The position numbers and the translations under genes are program-made. From the IMG/VR virus record IMGVR_UViG_3300034407_000719, positions 1 through 27,769 of that record: a DNA stretch of 27,769 nucleotides; one strand, 5' to 3'. Positions 14,789 to 20,771 of the stretch are shown one piece after another. Source of the DNA: a virus. A model generated the notes under the pieces. It saw nothing but the letters and a program-made list of their open reading frames with translations, had not been told where the DNA came from and did not search any database. Position 1 is the first letter of the stretch, and each line of letters begins with the position of its first letter.

Positions 14789-15098
14789 TTTAACAGGTCA
14801 AAAAGTATCTCAAAAGACAGGAAAACCAACTAAGAATATTAAGTGGTTGAATTATGTTAGAGGGTTAGAATGTGTCATATGTAAAACATATGGCTTACAT
14901 CAGGTCTCCAGAACGCAAGCTCACCATCCAATTCACGATAGATACAGCTTCAGAAAACGCGATGATTGCCAAGCAATACCATTATGCGAAGGTCATCATC
15001 AAGGGAACTTTGATACATCTAAAATTGCTATTCATCGAGAACCTAAACGATGGGAAGAAGAATACGGCTTAGATACAAGTTATTCCCAGCTAATATAA
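14781..15098 (+). CDS. HNH-type nuclease, DUF968/Ref-like
   Basis: A small (about 105-residue) protein with a zinc-binding HNH-like core: YVRGLECVICKTYG (two Cys), TQAHHPIHDRYSFRKRDD, then QAIPLCEGHHQGNFDTSKIA, and the downstream IHREPKRWEEEYGLD typical of DUF968 and Ref nucleases in lambdoid nin regions. It probably cuts DNA during recombination or packaging. Start choice is uncertain: two in-frame TTG codons at 14772 and 14781; AGGA at about 14767 is better spaced to 14781. Either one overlaps the previous gene. It overlaps the opposing rusA by 19 bp. Confidence 0.82.
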   Translation: MSNLTGQKVSQKTGKPTKNIKWLNYVRGLECVICKTYGLHQVSRTQAHHPIHDRYSFRKRDDCQAIPLCEGHHQGNFDTSKIAIHREPKRWEEEYGLDTSYSQLI

Positions 15099-15499
15099 AC
15101 CTTTATCATTGGCTTATTTTCTGGGGTTTCATATGTCTTTTCAGCTTGGAGATAATAAACCTGTCTATCATCTTTATAAACTACCGTATTTAAAGCGTCT
15201 AGAACTGCCTTTGCTACGTTATCTATGTCGTTTACCTTTGGTGTCACTTTACCCTCTACAGCGTCTTGTTTTGCCCTTTTAGACCATGATAGCGGTATTG
15301 GGTAAAACATATGTAAACTAACCCTGACTTTATTATCAGTAATTGTCAAATTAGCACGTTTCATAGCCATTTGAGCTATTGTTTTAATATATAGCTCATA
15401 ATCCTTTGTTTGCTTTGGAGTATATGCCCGACCAAACTTTGTGAATCGAGGTCTGCTTTTACCTATTGGCTTACCATCTATATTGAAAAATAATTGCAT
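15080..15499 (-). CDS. rusA: RusA-like Holliday junction resolvase
   Basis: A 139-residue RusA-family endonuclease. It starts MQLFFNIDGKPIGKSRPRFT (typical GxPxpKxRpR), has YTPKQTKDYELYIKTIAQMA, then KPKVNDIDN-like acidic residues (Asp 91 and 93 in NDIDNVAKAVLDALN, Asp 101) and YKDDRQV (Asp 110/111), the conserved catalytic carboxylates of RusA. It resolves branched DNA before packaging. It is on the minus strand inside a plus-strand block, convergent with the HNH gene and divergent from 15592-16131, so it has its own promoter in the short upstream gap. Confidence 0.92.
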   Translation of the reverse strand: MQLFFNIDGKPIGKSRPRFTKFGRAYTPKQTKDYELYIKTIAQMAMKRANLTITDNKVRVSLHMFYPIPLSWSKRAKQDAVEGKVTPKVNDIDNVAKAVLDALNTVVYKDDRQVYYLQAEKTYETPENKPMIKVYISWE

Positions 15500-15536
15500 T
15501 TTTATTACAATAAACTGTTTTTAGCTCTTTACAAAC

Positions 15537-15550
15537 TACATTATAATGTA
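15537..15550. promoter_or_regulatory. Palindromic promoter-like element between rusA and rightward gene
   Basis: TACATTATAATGTA is a perfect 14-bp palindrome containing TATAAT on both strands (plus 15542-15547, minus 15545-15540). It lies in the 92-bp gap between divergent genes and could be a bidirectional -10 element or an operator overlapping one. No good -35 hexamer at 17 bp was found on either strand. The half-site shares ACATT/AATGT with the inverted repeat at 13203-13232. Confidence 0.5.
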
Positions 15551-15591
15551 ATAGGGTTATATTATAAAGAAACAAACAAGGGAGAAGTTAA

Positions 15592-16131
15592 ATGTTAAAA
15601 AGATTTTATATTAAAGCAAGCACAACTTATGACGAGAGGCCAGATCTTGACCCTAATGTTACATATTATGATGGTAGACCACATCGGAGTAAGTTTAGTT
15701 TTCACATAGAAGTTACTTTTGCAACAAAAGCAGAAGCTCTAGAAATTGCAAATACTTTAGAAACTAAGATAAGTGGTATGCACCCAAAAACTAATAAATT
15801 TACAGTTGAGAGTGTTGATTACAAAAATGCTAATCACATGGGTTATTCTGATGTTAATCCTTTTGACATTGTTAAAGTTGTTTCACCTAAAACAATTGAG
15901 GTTAGAGCTGTAGATACTGAGGCAGATGAGTCAGTTAAACTTAATTTTGTACAAGGTGGCTTTTCACATATTTGTACTAATGATCGCGCTCAGAAATGGT
16001 TTTACAAATCTAACCCTGACAACCATATATTTAGAATTAGACTTTCTAAAAATCGTGGTTGGGTTGATAGTAATGGTGCAAGGTACAATTTAGATACCGC
16101 ACCGCATAAATTTTACGACAACAACTTTTAA
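15592..16131 (+). CDS. Hypothetical protein
   Basis: A 179-residue soluble protein with no recognised domain. It is alpha/beta in appearance: MLKRFYIKASTTYDERPDLD, a strand with FHIEVTFATKAEALEIANTL, and a C-terminal part rich in aromatic and basic residues (WFYKSNPDNHIFRIRLSKNR). No Cys pairs, signal peptide or membrane segment. A strong SD (AAGGGAGAAG) precedes the ATG. A 7-bp GC-rich hairpin follows its stop. It opens the right-hand block of small genes; function unknown. Confidence 0.75.
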   Translation: MLKRFYIKASTTYDERPDLDPNVTYYDGRPHRSKFSFHIEVTFATKAEALEIANTLETKISGMHPKTNKFTVESVDYKNANHMGYSDVNPFDIVKVVSPKTIEVRAVDTEADESVKLNFVQGGFSHICTNDRAQKWFYKSNPDNHIFRIRLSKNRGWVDSNGARYNLDTAPHKFYDNNF

Positions 16132-16138
16132 TTAATTA

Positions 16139-16157
16139 GGGGAGCTTCGCGCTCCCC
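16139..16157 (+). terminator. GC-rich hairpin after 15592-16131
   Basis: GGGGAGC, loop TTCGC, GCTCCCC: a perfect 7-bp stem starting 8 nt after the stop codon. On the plus strand it is followed by ACAAAAAACGG, so there is no U-tract; partial termination or 3'-end protection of the upstream mRNA is more likely than full termination. The SD of the next gene lies about 12 nt after it. Confidence 0.6.
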
Positions 16158-16177
16158 ACAAAAAACGGAGAAATATA

Positions 16178-16546
16178 ATGGTTAGTTATGCAAAGTTTAA
16201 TTATAAAACAGCTTCATTAGCTTCAGACTTTGGTTTTGATTTGGCTGTAAAATGGTTTGGAAATAAAGCAATCAACGAACTTCCTAAATTTAAAAAAGGC
16301 AAAAAGGTCGGAAAAACAAAAGGTTCTATAGTTTGGAAAAAAGTATTTAAGGGCGGTTGGGTTAGAACTGGATCATATGATTTTGATTCTGGCACTGCTG
16401 ATGGTTATGTCGAGCAGAGAGTTAACCAGATTATTGGAAAATGTTTATTAATTGAAGCATGGGGTGGTTCACCAGAAATAATAAAAGCTAAAGGTGATCT
16501 TACAGAATATTCAGAAAAAGACATAGCCCATATTTTATGGATGTAA
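16178..16546 (+). CDS. Hypothetical protein
   Basis: A 122-residue basic protein (begins MVSYAKFNYKTASLASDFGF) with a Lys/Gly-rich middle (KFKKGKKVGKTKGSIVWKKV) and a C-terminal acidic segment (LTEYSEKDIAHILWM). No known domain was recognised; the basic middle is compatible with nucleic acid binding, which is speculation. A good SD (ACGGAG) precedes the ATG. It is the second gene of a run of small plus-strand genes, each with its own SD or overlapping start. Confidence 0.72.
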   Translation: MVSYAKFNYKTASLASDFGFDLAVKWFGNKAINELPKFKKGKKVGKTKGSIVWKKVFKGGWVRTGSYDFDSGTADGYVEQRVNQIIGKCLLIEAWGGSPEIIKAKGDLTEYSEKDIAHILWM

Positions 16547-16570
16547 TAATTTTAACAAGGGAGAAATATA

Positions 16571-16936
16571 ATGGACAACACTAAGAGAGAAACATTTAGG
16601 CGGTTGCTTGATAGCCGTCTACCTAAAACCCACAAGTCAATTAAACTATTGGGCAACCTATCACGAAAAGGCCAGTACGAGTACACACATTTAGAGGCTC
16701 AAGAGTTAATCAAAGGGCTGAAGAATGAGGTAATGACACTGGCAACTAAGTTTAAGGTTACTACAACAACTCCAGAATCCACCGTCACAACCCCAACAGA
16801 GACCAATGATGGAGAATTAGATAGGAACGATAGGAGCAATTTAGCTTGGGCATATGATATGTTATTAAGAGGGCGTAACGAAGATGCTCACACACTCATT
16901 AAACGTATATTAAAACAACAACAGGGAGATAAATAA
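16571..16936 (+). CDS. Hypothetical helical protein
   Basis: A 121-residue protein with two helical parts joined by a Thr/Pro-rich linker (TTTTPESTVTTPTETND, about residues 64-80). The N-terminal part, RRLLDSRLPKTHKSIKLLGN followed by LSRKGQYEYTHLEAQELIKG, resembles small phage or bacterial proteins with an IrLLGNLs segment that I have seen without assigned function. The C-terminus is charged and helical (DMLLRGRNEDAHTLIKRILK). A strong SD (AAGGGAG) precedes the ATG. The next gene starts directly at its stop. Confidence 0.72.
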   Translation: MDNTKRETFRRLLDSRLPKTHKSIKLLGNLSRKGQYEYTHLEAQELIKGLKNEVMTLATKFKVTTTTPESTVTTPTETNDGELDRNDRSNLAWAYDMLLRGRNEDAHTLIKRILKQQQGDK

Positions 16937-17083
16937 ATGACAAAACAAATAGATAACATAGAGGACATATTAGTATGGCTTCGAACGTGTCCTTATGAAT
17001 TAAATATATCGTCGATGCAAACAGGACATTTACACATTAAAATTGATACTACAAATATTAAAACAGGGAAGGAAGAAATATAA
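16937..17083 (+). CDS. Hypothetical 48-residue protein
   Basis: An ATG directly after the previous stop codon opens a 48-codon frame (begins MTKQIDNIEDILVWLRTCPY, ends TTNIKTGKEEI). CAGGGAG lies at SD distance upstream, and the stop TAA overlaps the ATG of the next gene as TAATG. It has no recognised domain. The tight coupling on both sides and SD support a real small gene. Confidence 0.6.
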   Translation: MTKQIDNIEDILVWLRTCPYELNISSMQTGHLHIKIDTTNIKTGKEEI

Positions 17084-17259
17084 TGACTAAAGAAATAAGA
17101 TTTAACGATGTGGAGCTTATGTTTATTAGTGACGCACTTGACAGCATTTGGATGACAGATAATGTTCAAGATCCTGCTAATTCAAACAAGGCTGAAAAAA
17201 TTAGGATACAGCGAAAAATATCAAAATTGCTAGATCATCCTATGACGGAGTTTTTATAA
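17083..17259 (+). CDS. Hypothetical 58-residue protein
   Basis: A 58-codon frame (begins MTKEIRFNDVELMFISDALD, ends KISKLLDHPMTEFL) that starts inside the previous stop (TAATG) and ends inside the next start (TAATG). GGGAAGGAAG is placed as SD. Predicted helical, mildly charged, cytoplasmic. It resembles small phage proteins with two helices; no function is known to me. Confidence 0.62.
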   Translation: MTKEIRFNDVELMFISDALDSIWMTDNVQDPANSNKAEKIRIQRKISKLLDHPMTEFL

Positions 17260-17483
17260 TGAACAATAAAGATAAAGTTTGGAACATCGTACCAGAGTTA
17301 AAATCCAAAATGGATAAATTGTTAGAGCAACAAGAAAAAAGAACTTCATTAATTTGGGTTGATGATCGTCATTGTAAATTATGTAAGGGAAAAGGTTTAA
17401 TGAAGTTTGATAATGTTTCTGAGGATTGTTATGAATGTCATGGGACTGGCTTACACGTTCCCCTTCAAATAGTGCCTACATAA
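17259..17483 (+). CDS. Small zinc-ribbon protein (DnaJ-type CxxCxGxG)
   Basis: A 74-residue protein with two zinc-binding knuckles of DnaJ type: CKLCKGKGLM (about residues 39-48) and CYECHGTGLH (about 57-66). Four Cys in CxxC pairs with following G-x-G would bind one zinc ion. The N-terminal half is helical and charged (VPELKSKMDKLLEQQEKR). Such small ribbons are common in phages and are usually thought to bind nucleic acid or protein partners; the partner here is unknown. It starts in a TAATG overlap. Confidence 0.75.
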   Translation: MNNKDKVWNIVPELKSKMDKLLEQQEKRTSLIWVDDRHCKLCKGKGLMKFDNVSEDCYECHGTGLHVPLQIVPT

Positions 17484-17494
17484 TGGAGAACAAA

Positions 17495-17655
17495 ATGAAT
17501 TTATCTAAACCAATGAGAATAAAGTTTCTTACTGAAGAAATAGAACTATTAAAAAAAGGATAAGTGAACGTGGTTCGGGTCATATACATACAACAATTAT
17601 TGTACTCGAAGATCAATTATATGTTTTAAAGGGAGATGGATTAGATGATAAGTGA
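17495..17655 (+). CDS. Small protein requiring a -1 frameshift (or broken by an indel)
   Basis: From the ATG at 17495 (SD GGAG 6 nt upstream) the zero frame gives only 22 residues and stops at 17561-17563. The zero-frame codons TTA AAA AAA GGA contain the heptamer A-AAA-AAA. A -1 slip here leads into an open frame, RISERGSGHIHTTIIVLEDQ then LYVLKGDGLDDK, ending at 17655, for 53 residues in all. The joined pattern (helix, then GHIHTTI-x-VLEDQ) resembles small phage proteins with an E/D-x-G-H-I-H-T-T-I core that I recall. The -1 frame has no ATG, GTG or TTG of its own upstream, so slippage or a homopolymer indel must explain it. An in-frame ATG at 17483 is an alternative start. Confidence 0.6.
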
Positions 17656-17719
17656 TTTTATTGGAGCAGTTTGTATTTTTATTATTCCTGTTGCTTTTTA
17701 TATAATGGGAGCAGTTTAA
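17645..17719 (+). CDS. 24-residue single-membrane-segment peptide
   Basis: An ATG at 17645, preceded by GGGAGATGG at SD distance, opens a 24-codon frame (MISDFIGAVCIFIIPVAFYI then MGAV) that is nearly all hydrophobic and would make one membrane helix. Its start lies within the end of the frameshifted gene and its stop overlaps the ATG of the next gene (TAATG). Tight coupling on both sides supports a real micro-gene; function unknown. Confidence 0.55.
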   Translation: MISDFIGAVCIFIIPVAFYIMGAV

Positions 17720-18078
17720 TGAATAAAATAGATCAAGTTTTATTTACTATTAAACACGCATTTGAAACTCATAATGTTTCACAAACCTTCGATGGTAAAT
17801 TTCAAGATTATTTAAGAGCATATATGAATGGGAAAGAAAAACCAGAAGTTAAATGCCGTTTCCCAGCATCGCCAGTTGGAAGAATACCAAAAGAATTAAG
17901 AAAAGAACTATTTAAATATTTAATGAGTTTAAACTCTCAACCGATATCCTCTGGGGAAATAAGTGAGTTAATTAATAAACCAAAATATTTAACTCAAGTT
18001 TACTTAAACAAAATGACTGAAGAAGGAATAATAAACAAACAAAAATCAAGTGGTGGATATTGGGAATACTTTGTTTAA
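17719..18078 (+). CDS. Winged-helix-like small protein
   Basis: A 119-residue protein, last gene of the plus block. An upstream in-frame start at 17671 exists, but the ATG at 17719 overlaps the preceding stop and gives a natural N-terminus (MNKIDQVLFTIKHAFETHNV). The C-terminal half looks like a winged helix: LRKELFKYLMSLNSQPISSG, EISELINKPKYLTQVYLNKM, TEEGIINKQKSSGGYWEY. It may be a transcription regulator. It ends 4 bp inside the opposing endolysin gene. Confidence 0.68.
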   Translation: MNKIDQVLFTIKHAFETHNVSQTFDGKFQDYLRAYMNGKEKPEVKCRFPASPVGRIPKELRKELFKYLMSLNSQPISSGEISELINKPKYLTQVYLNKMTEEGIINKQKSSGGYWEYFV

Positions 18079-18587
18079 TCAAGCATTTCTAATGCAGTTT
18101 CTTTTGTCTCGTTGTTTCGTCTTGTCCAGCCTCTACCAAAATTAACAAAATTATCCAGACTTTCATAGAAATGTTGTCGAGATAAATGCATTTTAGTTAT
18201 AATTTCCAATGGATAAAAGTTATTAACAGCTTGTAAAGTCATCGGCCCAATTCCACCATCAGCTTCAACACCTACAATACGCTGTAATGCTTTAGCTGAT
18301 CTACTCATTCCACTATTAACGCCCCAGTCAAATATGCACCAATCTACACCACTAGGTAAATCATCACACTTTCCTCTGTCCCAATACTCATTTTTATATA
18401 TTGGAGCAACATCTTCTATAGTTAAATCGCGCATTTCTTGCTCTGTTACGTCACGCTCAACCCAATTTTCATAAACCTTTTGTGTAACACCAAGATTAGT
18501 GCGTCCCCCAGCATCGTTTGGGTCGTTCACATATCCACCTTCATGCTTTAATAACATTGTTAAACATCTGTCATAATTCTTGTTCAT
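18075..18587 (-). CDS. Endolysin, GH108 N-acetylmuramidase
   Basis: A 170-residue glycosyl hydrolase family 108 lysozyme. Catalytic glutamate 16 lies in LLKHEGGYVNDPNDAGGRTN, followed by LGVTQKVYE; the rest fits the family: YWDRGKCDDLPSGVDWCIFD, WGVNSGMSRSAKALQ, and the C-terminal peptidoglycan-binding-like segment VEADGGIGPMTLQAVNN with FGRGWTRRNNE. It cleaves peptidoglycan glycan strands at lysis. There is no obvious signal peptide, so export depends on a holin; candidates are the next two genes. It overlaps the next gene by 4 bp and the opposing plus-strand gene by 4 bp. Confidence 0.93.
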   Translation of the reverse strand: MNKNYDRCLTMLLKHEGGYVNDPNDAGGRTNLGVTQKVYENWVERDVTEQEMRDLTIEDVAPIYKNEYWDRGKCDDLPSGVDWCIFDWGVNSGMSRSAKALQRIVGVEADGGIGPMTLQAVNNFYPLEIITKMHLSRQHFYESLDNFVNFGRGWTRRNNETKETALEMLD

Positions 18588-18982
18588 TTTTTGCCTCCGA
18601 AGAATTTTGTTGCAGACCGCACTCCAAAACTAGCACTTACTATAACACCCAGTGTGTATTGATACCAGCTAGGCATTACCTCAAGTGCTAAAAACCCTTG
18701 TGCTACTACGGTGCGCCCCATATCGCCAGCAAACGCTAAGATAAGTGGTATACTAAATAAAATTGTTAGCCATTCGTCCTTCCATGAGTCTTGGCTTCCT
18801 TTAGCCATTATCTTTTCCCATTCGGCTGTGCTTGTAGCGGCACTTACCATAACCTTGGCTTCAGCTTCTGCTTTAGCTTTGGCAATCGCTGTCTTTCCTC
18901 TTTGCGCTTCAGTTTTATTTTCCATATAGCTTGACGCTAAATTACCAACAGGCCCTATTATTGAGCTTAACATTCCAAACAT
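18584..18982 (-). CDS. Holin-like membrane protein
   Basis: A 132-residue protein with a helical, Ala/Lys/Glu-rich N-terminal half (QRGKTAIAKAKAEAEAKVMV) and two to three hydrophobic segments towards the C-terminus (WLTILFSIPLILAFAG, about residues 70-87, and YQYTLGVIVSASFGVRSATK), ending in FFGGKK. The pattern WKDEWLTILFSIPL... MPSWYQYTLGVIVSASFGVR resembles phage holin-like proteins found next to GH108 endolysins. It overlaps the endolysin gene by 4 bp, so it is probably the holin, although the EF-hand membrane protein next to it is another candidate. Confidence 0.65.
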   Translation of the reverse strand: MFGMLSSIIGPVGNLASSYMENKTEAQRGKTAIAKAKAEAEAKVMVSAATSTAEWEKIMAKGSQDSWKDEWLTILFSIPLILAFAGDMGRTVVAQGFLALEVMPSWYQYTLGVIVSASFGVRSATKFFGGKK

Positions 18983-18991
18983 ATTGCTCTC

Positions 18992-19315
18992 CTATTTCAT
19001 CTTTGTTTTAGATAGTGCCGATCCTGTTATGTATGCCGCAACTATTCCAGTATTAGCAATTAAAAAAGTTGATAATACAGGCGATATAGATTCCATTCTT
19101 GCTAATGAAATTATAGGAAGTAATAACAAAGCCACTCCTGCAATACTAACAATCATAGAAGTTAAAGCCATTAACCGTTGAGTGTCTGCCTGTTTATCTT
19201 CATTCTCAAGCCGCACCCACATTGCATGACGATCCATTTCTTCATCTGTAACTATTCCATCACCATCAGCATCAGCCATTGCATATTTGCTGTCTGATTG
19301 TAATTTCTTACTCAT
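18992..19315 (-). CDS. Membrane protein with an EF-hand loop
   Basis: A 107-residue protein. Residues 15-26, DADGDGIVTDEE, are a complete EF-hand calcium loop with ligands at positions 1, 3, 5, 7, 9 and 12 (D15, D17, D19, I21 backbone, T23, E26). After a charged helix come two membrane segments (MIVSIAGVALLLLPIISLA and FLIANTGIVAAYITGSAL). The protein ends SKTKMK. It sits in the lysis region beside the holin-like gene and is coupled to the 16-codon basic peptide gene by an ATGA overlap. A second holin or a calcium-responsive membrane factor are possible; neither is shown. Confidence 0.75.
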   Translation of the reverse strand: MSKKLQSDSKYAMADADGDGIVTDEEMDRHAMWVRLENEDKQADTQRLMALTSMIVSIAGVALLLLPIISLARMESISPVLSTFLIANTGIVAAYITGSALSKTKMK

Positions 19316-19362
19316 TTATAAATCCTTTTTTTGCCGCCTTTTTTTGTACCTTTTTTAGCCAT
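19312..19362 (-). CDS. 16-residue lysine-rich peptide gene
   Basis: An ATG at 19362, preceded by GAGG at SD distance, opens a 16-codon frame (MAKKGTKKGGKKRIYK) whose stop overlaps the ATG of the EF-hand gene as ATGA. Seven of sixteen residues are Lys. Very short Lys/Gly peptides beginning MAKKGTKK occur in other phages as I recall, usually unannotated. It may be a real micro-protein or only a translational coupling leader. Confidence 0.5.
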   Translation of the reverse strand: MAKKGTKKGGKKRIYK

Positions 19363-19408
19363 TTGAAACCTCATATATATTAAATAATTATTCTATACAC
19401 TAATTTAC

Positions 19409-19984
19409 TCAATTCGACAAAGGATTATCTAATAATTCTTGTAACCGTTGATTTATATTATCTTCTAGTTTCTTCATTGATCGATCAAGTCTATCCTCAG
19501 TCTCTCGTAAATTATTACGAACATCCTTCTCACTCTCCCTGATTAATGCCTCTACCTCTCTTATAGAAACCGTTACATCTTTCTGCACTTGGTTCATTTC
19601 GTTTAAAACACCTTCAAGCACTAAATCAATTGATGCTTGCGTTGCTTTAATACTTATACCAGAAGTATCTATTTTCTTATCACTCTTATCAATTTTGCCT
19701 TCTAACTTATCAATGTAAGCCTCTAGCTTCATTAAATCATCTCGCAAGTTGTTCTTGATATCTCTTGTATAAACAATAGCTGAGTCTAATTTAGATATTA
19801 CCAATTCATTCTCTGCTTTTATCTCATCAATGTTTATTTCTTGTACAATCTCTTTCATATCCATGTAATCTGCATAAAACTCAAAGCCAGCCCATAATGA
19901 GCCAGCCAATGTTGAAATAACACTAATTACAATAAAAAACTTACCACCCGAAAACTTAATTCCACCTACCTCTACCTCAGCCAT
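19409..19984 (-). CDS. Membrane-anchored coiled-coil protein
   Basis: A 191-residue protein with one N-terminal membrane segment (about residues 15-38, GKFFIVISVISTLAGSLWAG) followed by a long charged coiled coil to the end, with repeats such as LEAYIDKLEGKIDKSDKKID and ETEDRLDRSMKKLEDNINQR. The topology (short inside, long periplasmic or cytoplasmic coiled coil) recalls i-spanins, but the coil is longer than usual. It is the last gene of the exported-protein cassette and lies next to the lysis genes, so a role in lysis or in envelope attachment is possible. A good SD (TAGGAGGAAG) precedes the ATG. Confidence 0.72.
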   Translation of the reverse strand: MAEVEVGGIKFSGGKFFIVISVISTLAGSLWAGFEFYADYMDMKEIVQEINIDEIKAENELVISKLDSAIVYTRDIKNNLRDDLMKLEAYIDKLEGKIDKSDKKIDTSGISIKATQASIDLVLEGVLNEMNQVQKDVTVSIREVEALIRESEKDVRNNLRETEDRLDRSMKKLEDNINQRLQELLDNPLSN

Positions 19985-19992
19985 ACTTCCTC

Positions 19993-20403
19993 CTAGTTCT
20001 CAAACGATAACGCTCGAAGCTGTTTAATTTCCTGTTCTAACCTCATAACTTCTAATCGTTTTTTAGTTAATTCTAACTCATATAAACGTGAGCAATCAAT
20101 CCTATTTTTATTTCGTTTACCTAATGGAATAGTAATCTGAGCAAAAAGCCCAATATCACCTGTGCGATGGCCCTCGTTAGCTAAACTGCTTCCTTGAATA
20201 ATTGAAGTCAGCCCAAAAGAGAAATTTGTAGCCGATCCGATGCTATTTGAGCAATCAAGATCGCCAGCTCTAAACTTATCACTTTGGTAATTTATGCTCG
20301 GACTAGGAAGACTTAAACTTAAAGAATTACTTGTTGAGTCTGCGTAACTACCTTGAGCAATTACAATAAACAATATTGCTAAAACTAATCTATTTTGGAG
20401 CAT
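19993..20403 (-). CDS. Exported protein with C-terminal coiled coil
   Basis: A 136-residue protein with an N-terminal signal peptide (MLQNRLVLAILFIVIAQGSY, likely cut near AQGSYA-D). The mature part has FRAGDLDCSNSIGSATNFSF, a THR/Gly-rich beta segment (HRTGDIGLFAQITIPLGKRN), a second Cys in IDCSRLYELEL and a final helix KKRLEVMRLEQEIKQLRAL. The DCSNSIGS...TGDIG...IPLGK...C-RLYELEL pattern is one I recall in several marine phages, always without function. Two Cys suggest a periplasmic disulfide. It starts 19 bp inside the previous gene. Confidence 0.75.
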   Translation of the reverse strand: MLQNRLVLAILFIVIAQGSYADSTSNSLSLSLPSPSINYQSDKFRAGDLDCSNSIGSATNFSFGLTSIIQGSSLANEGHRTGDIGLFAQITIPLGKRNKNRIDCSRLYELELTKKRLEVMRLEQEIKQLRALSFEN

Positions 20404-20771
20404 ATTCTTGACGCAATAACAGTGACCTTTAGATCTTCTTTAAAGTTCTTTGATATAGTGCAAATATAAACAACATATTTTAAGTCTTTCGTTTGGACAT
20501 ATACATCAAACGAAACTGATTTATTATGACCTATTTTTATTATTTTATTAGTAGATGCAAAAGGTACTGGTTCCCAATTATTGTCCCATACCTCAATTTT
20601 ATAATAACTAACATCATCTCGTCTGTTAAATAACTTCATCTTTGTTACAGAAACATCATCAATATATGAAGTAACAAACTTTGGATATGCTGGAGTCATT
20701 TCGTGAGCAAAGCCAAAACTTGCCCAAAAAACAAACACAACACTTAATAACAATTTCACTTTGCAATACAT
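20385..20771 (-). CDS. Exported chaperone-like protein (PapD-like N-domain?)
   Basis: A 128-residue protein with a signal peptide (CKVKLLLSVVFVFWASFGFA, cut before HEM). The mature part is a single beta-rich Ig-like domain: TKMKLFNRRDDVSYYKIEVW, then VPFASTNKIIKIGHNKSVSF, DVYVQTKDLKYVVYICTISK. The order (a K-x-F-N-R-x-D strand, a W-x-P-V-P segment and a conserved basic K-I-I-K-I strand) recalls the N-terminal domain of fimbrial chaperones but is only half their length, so the similarity may be superficial. It follows the pilin-like gene with a 16-bp overlap, the natural order subunit-chaperone. I recall similar proteins in marine phages, with no function assigned. Confidence 0.65.
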   Translation of the reverse strand: MYCKVKLLLSVVFVFWASFGFAHEMTPAYPKFVTSYIDDVSVTKMKLFNRRDDVSYYKIEVWDNNWEPVPFASTNKIIKIGHNKSVSFDVYVQTKDLKYVVYICTISKNFKEDLKVTVIASRICSKID

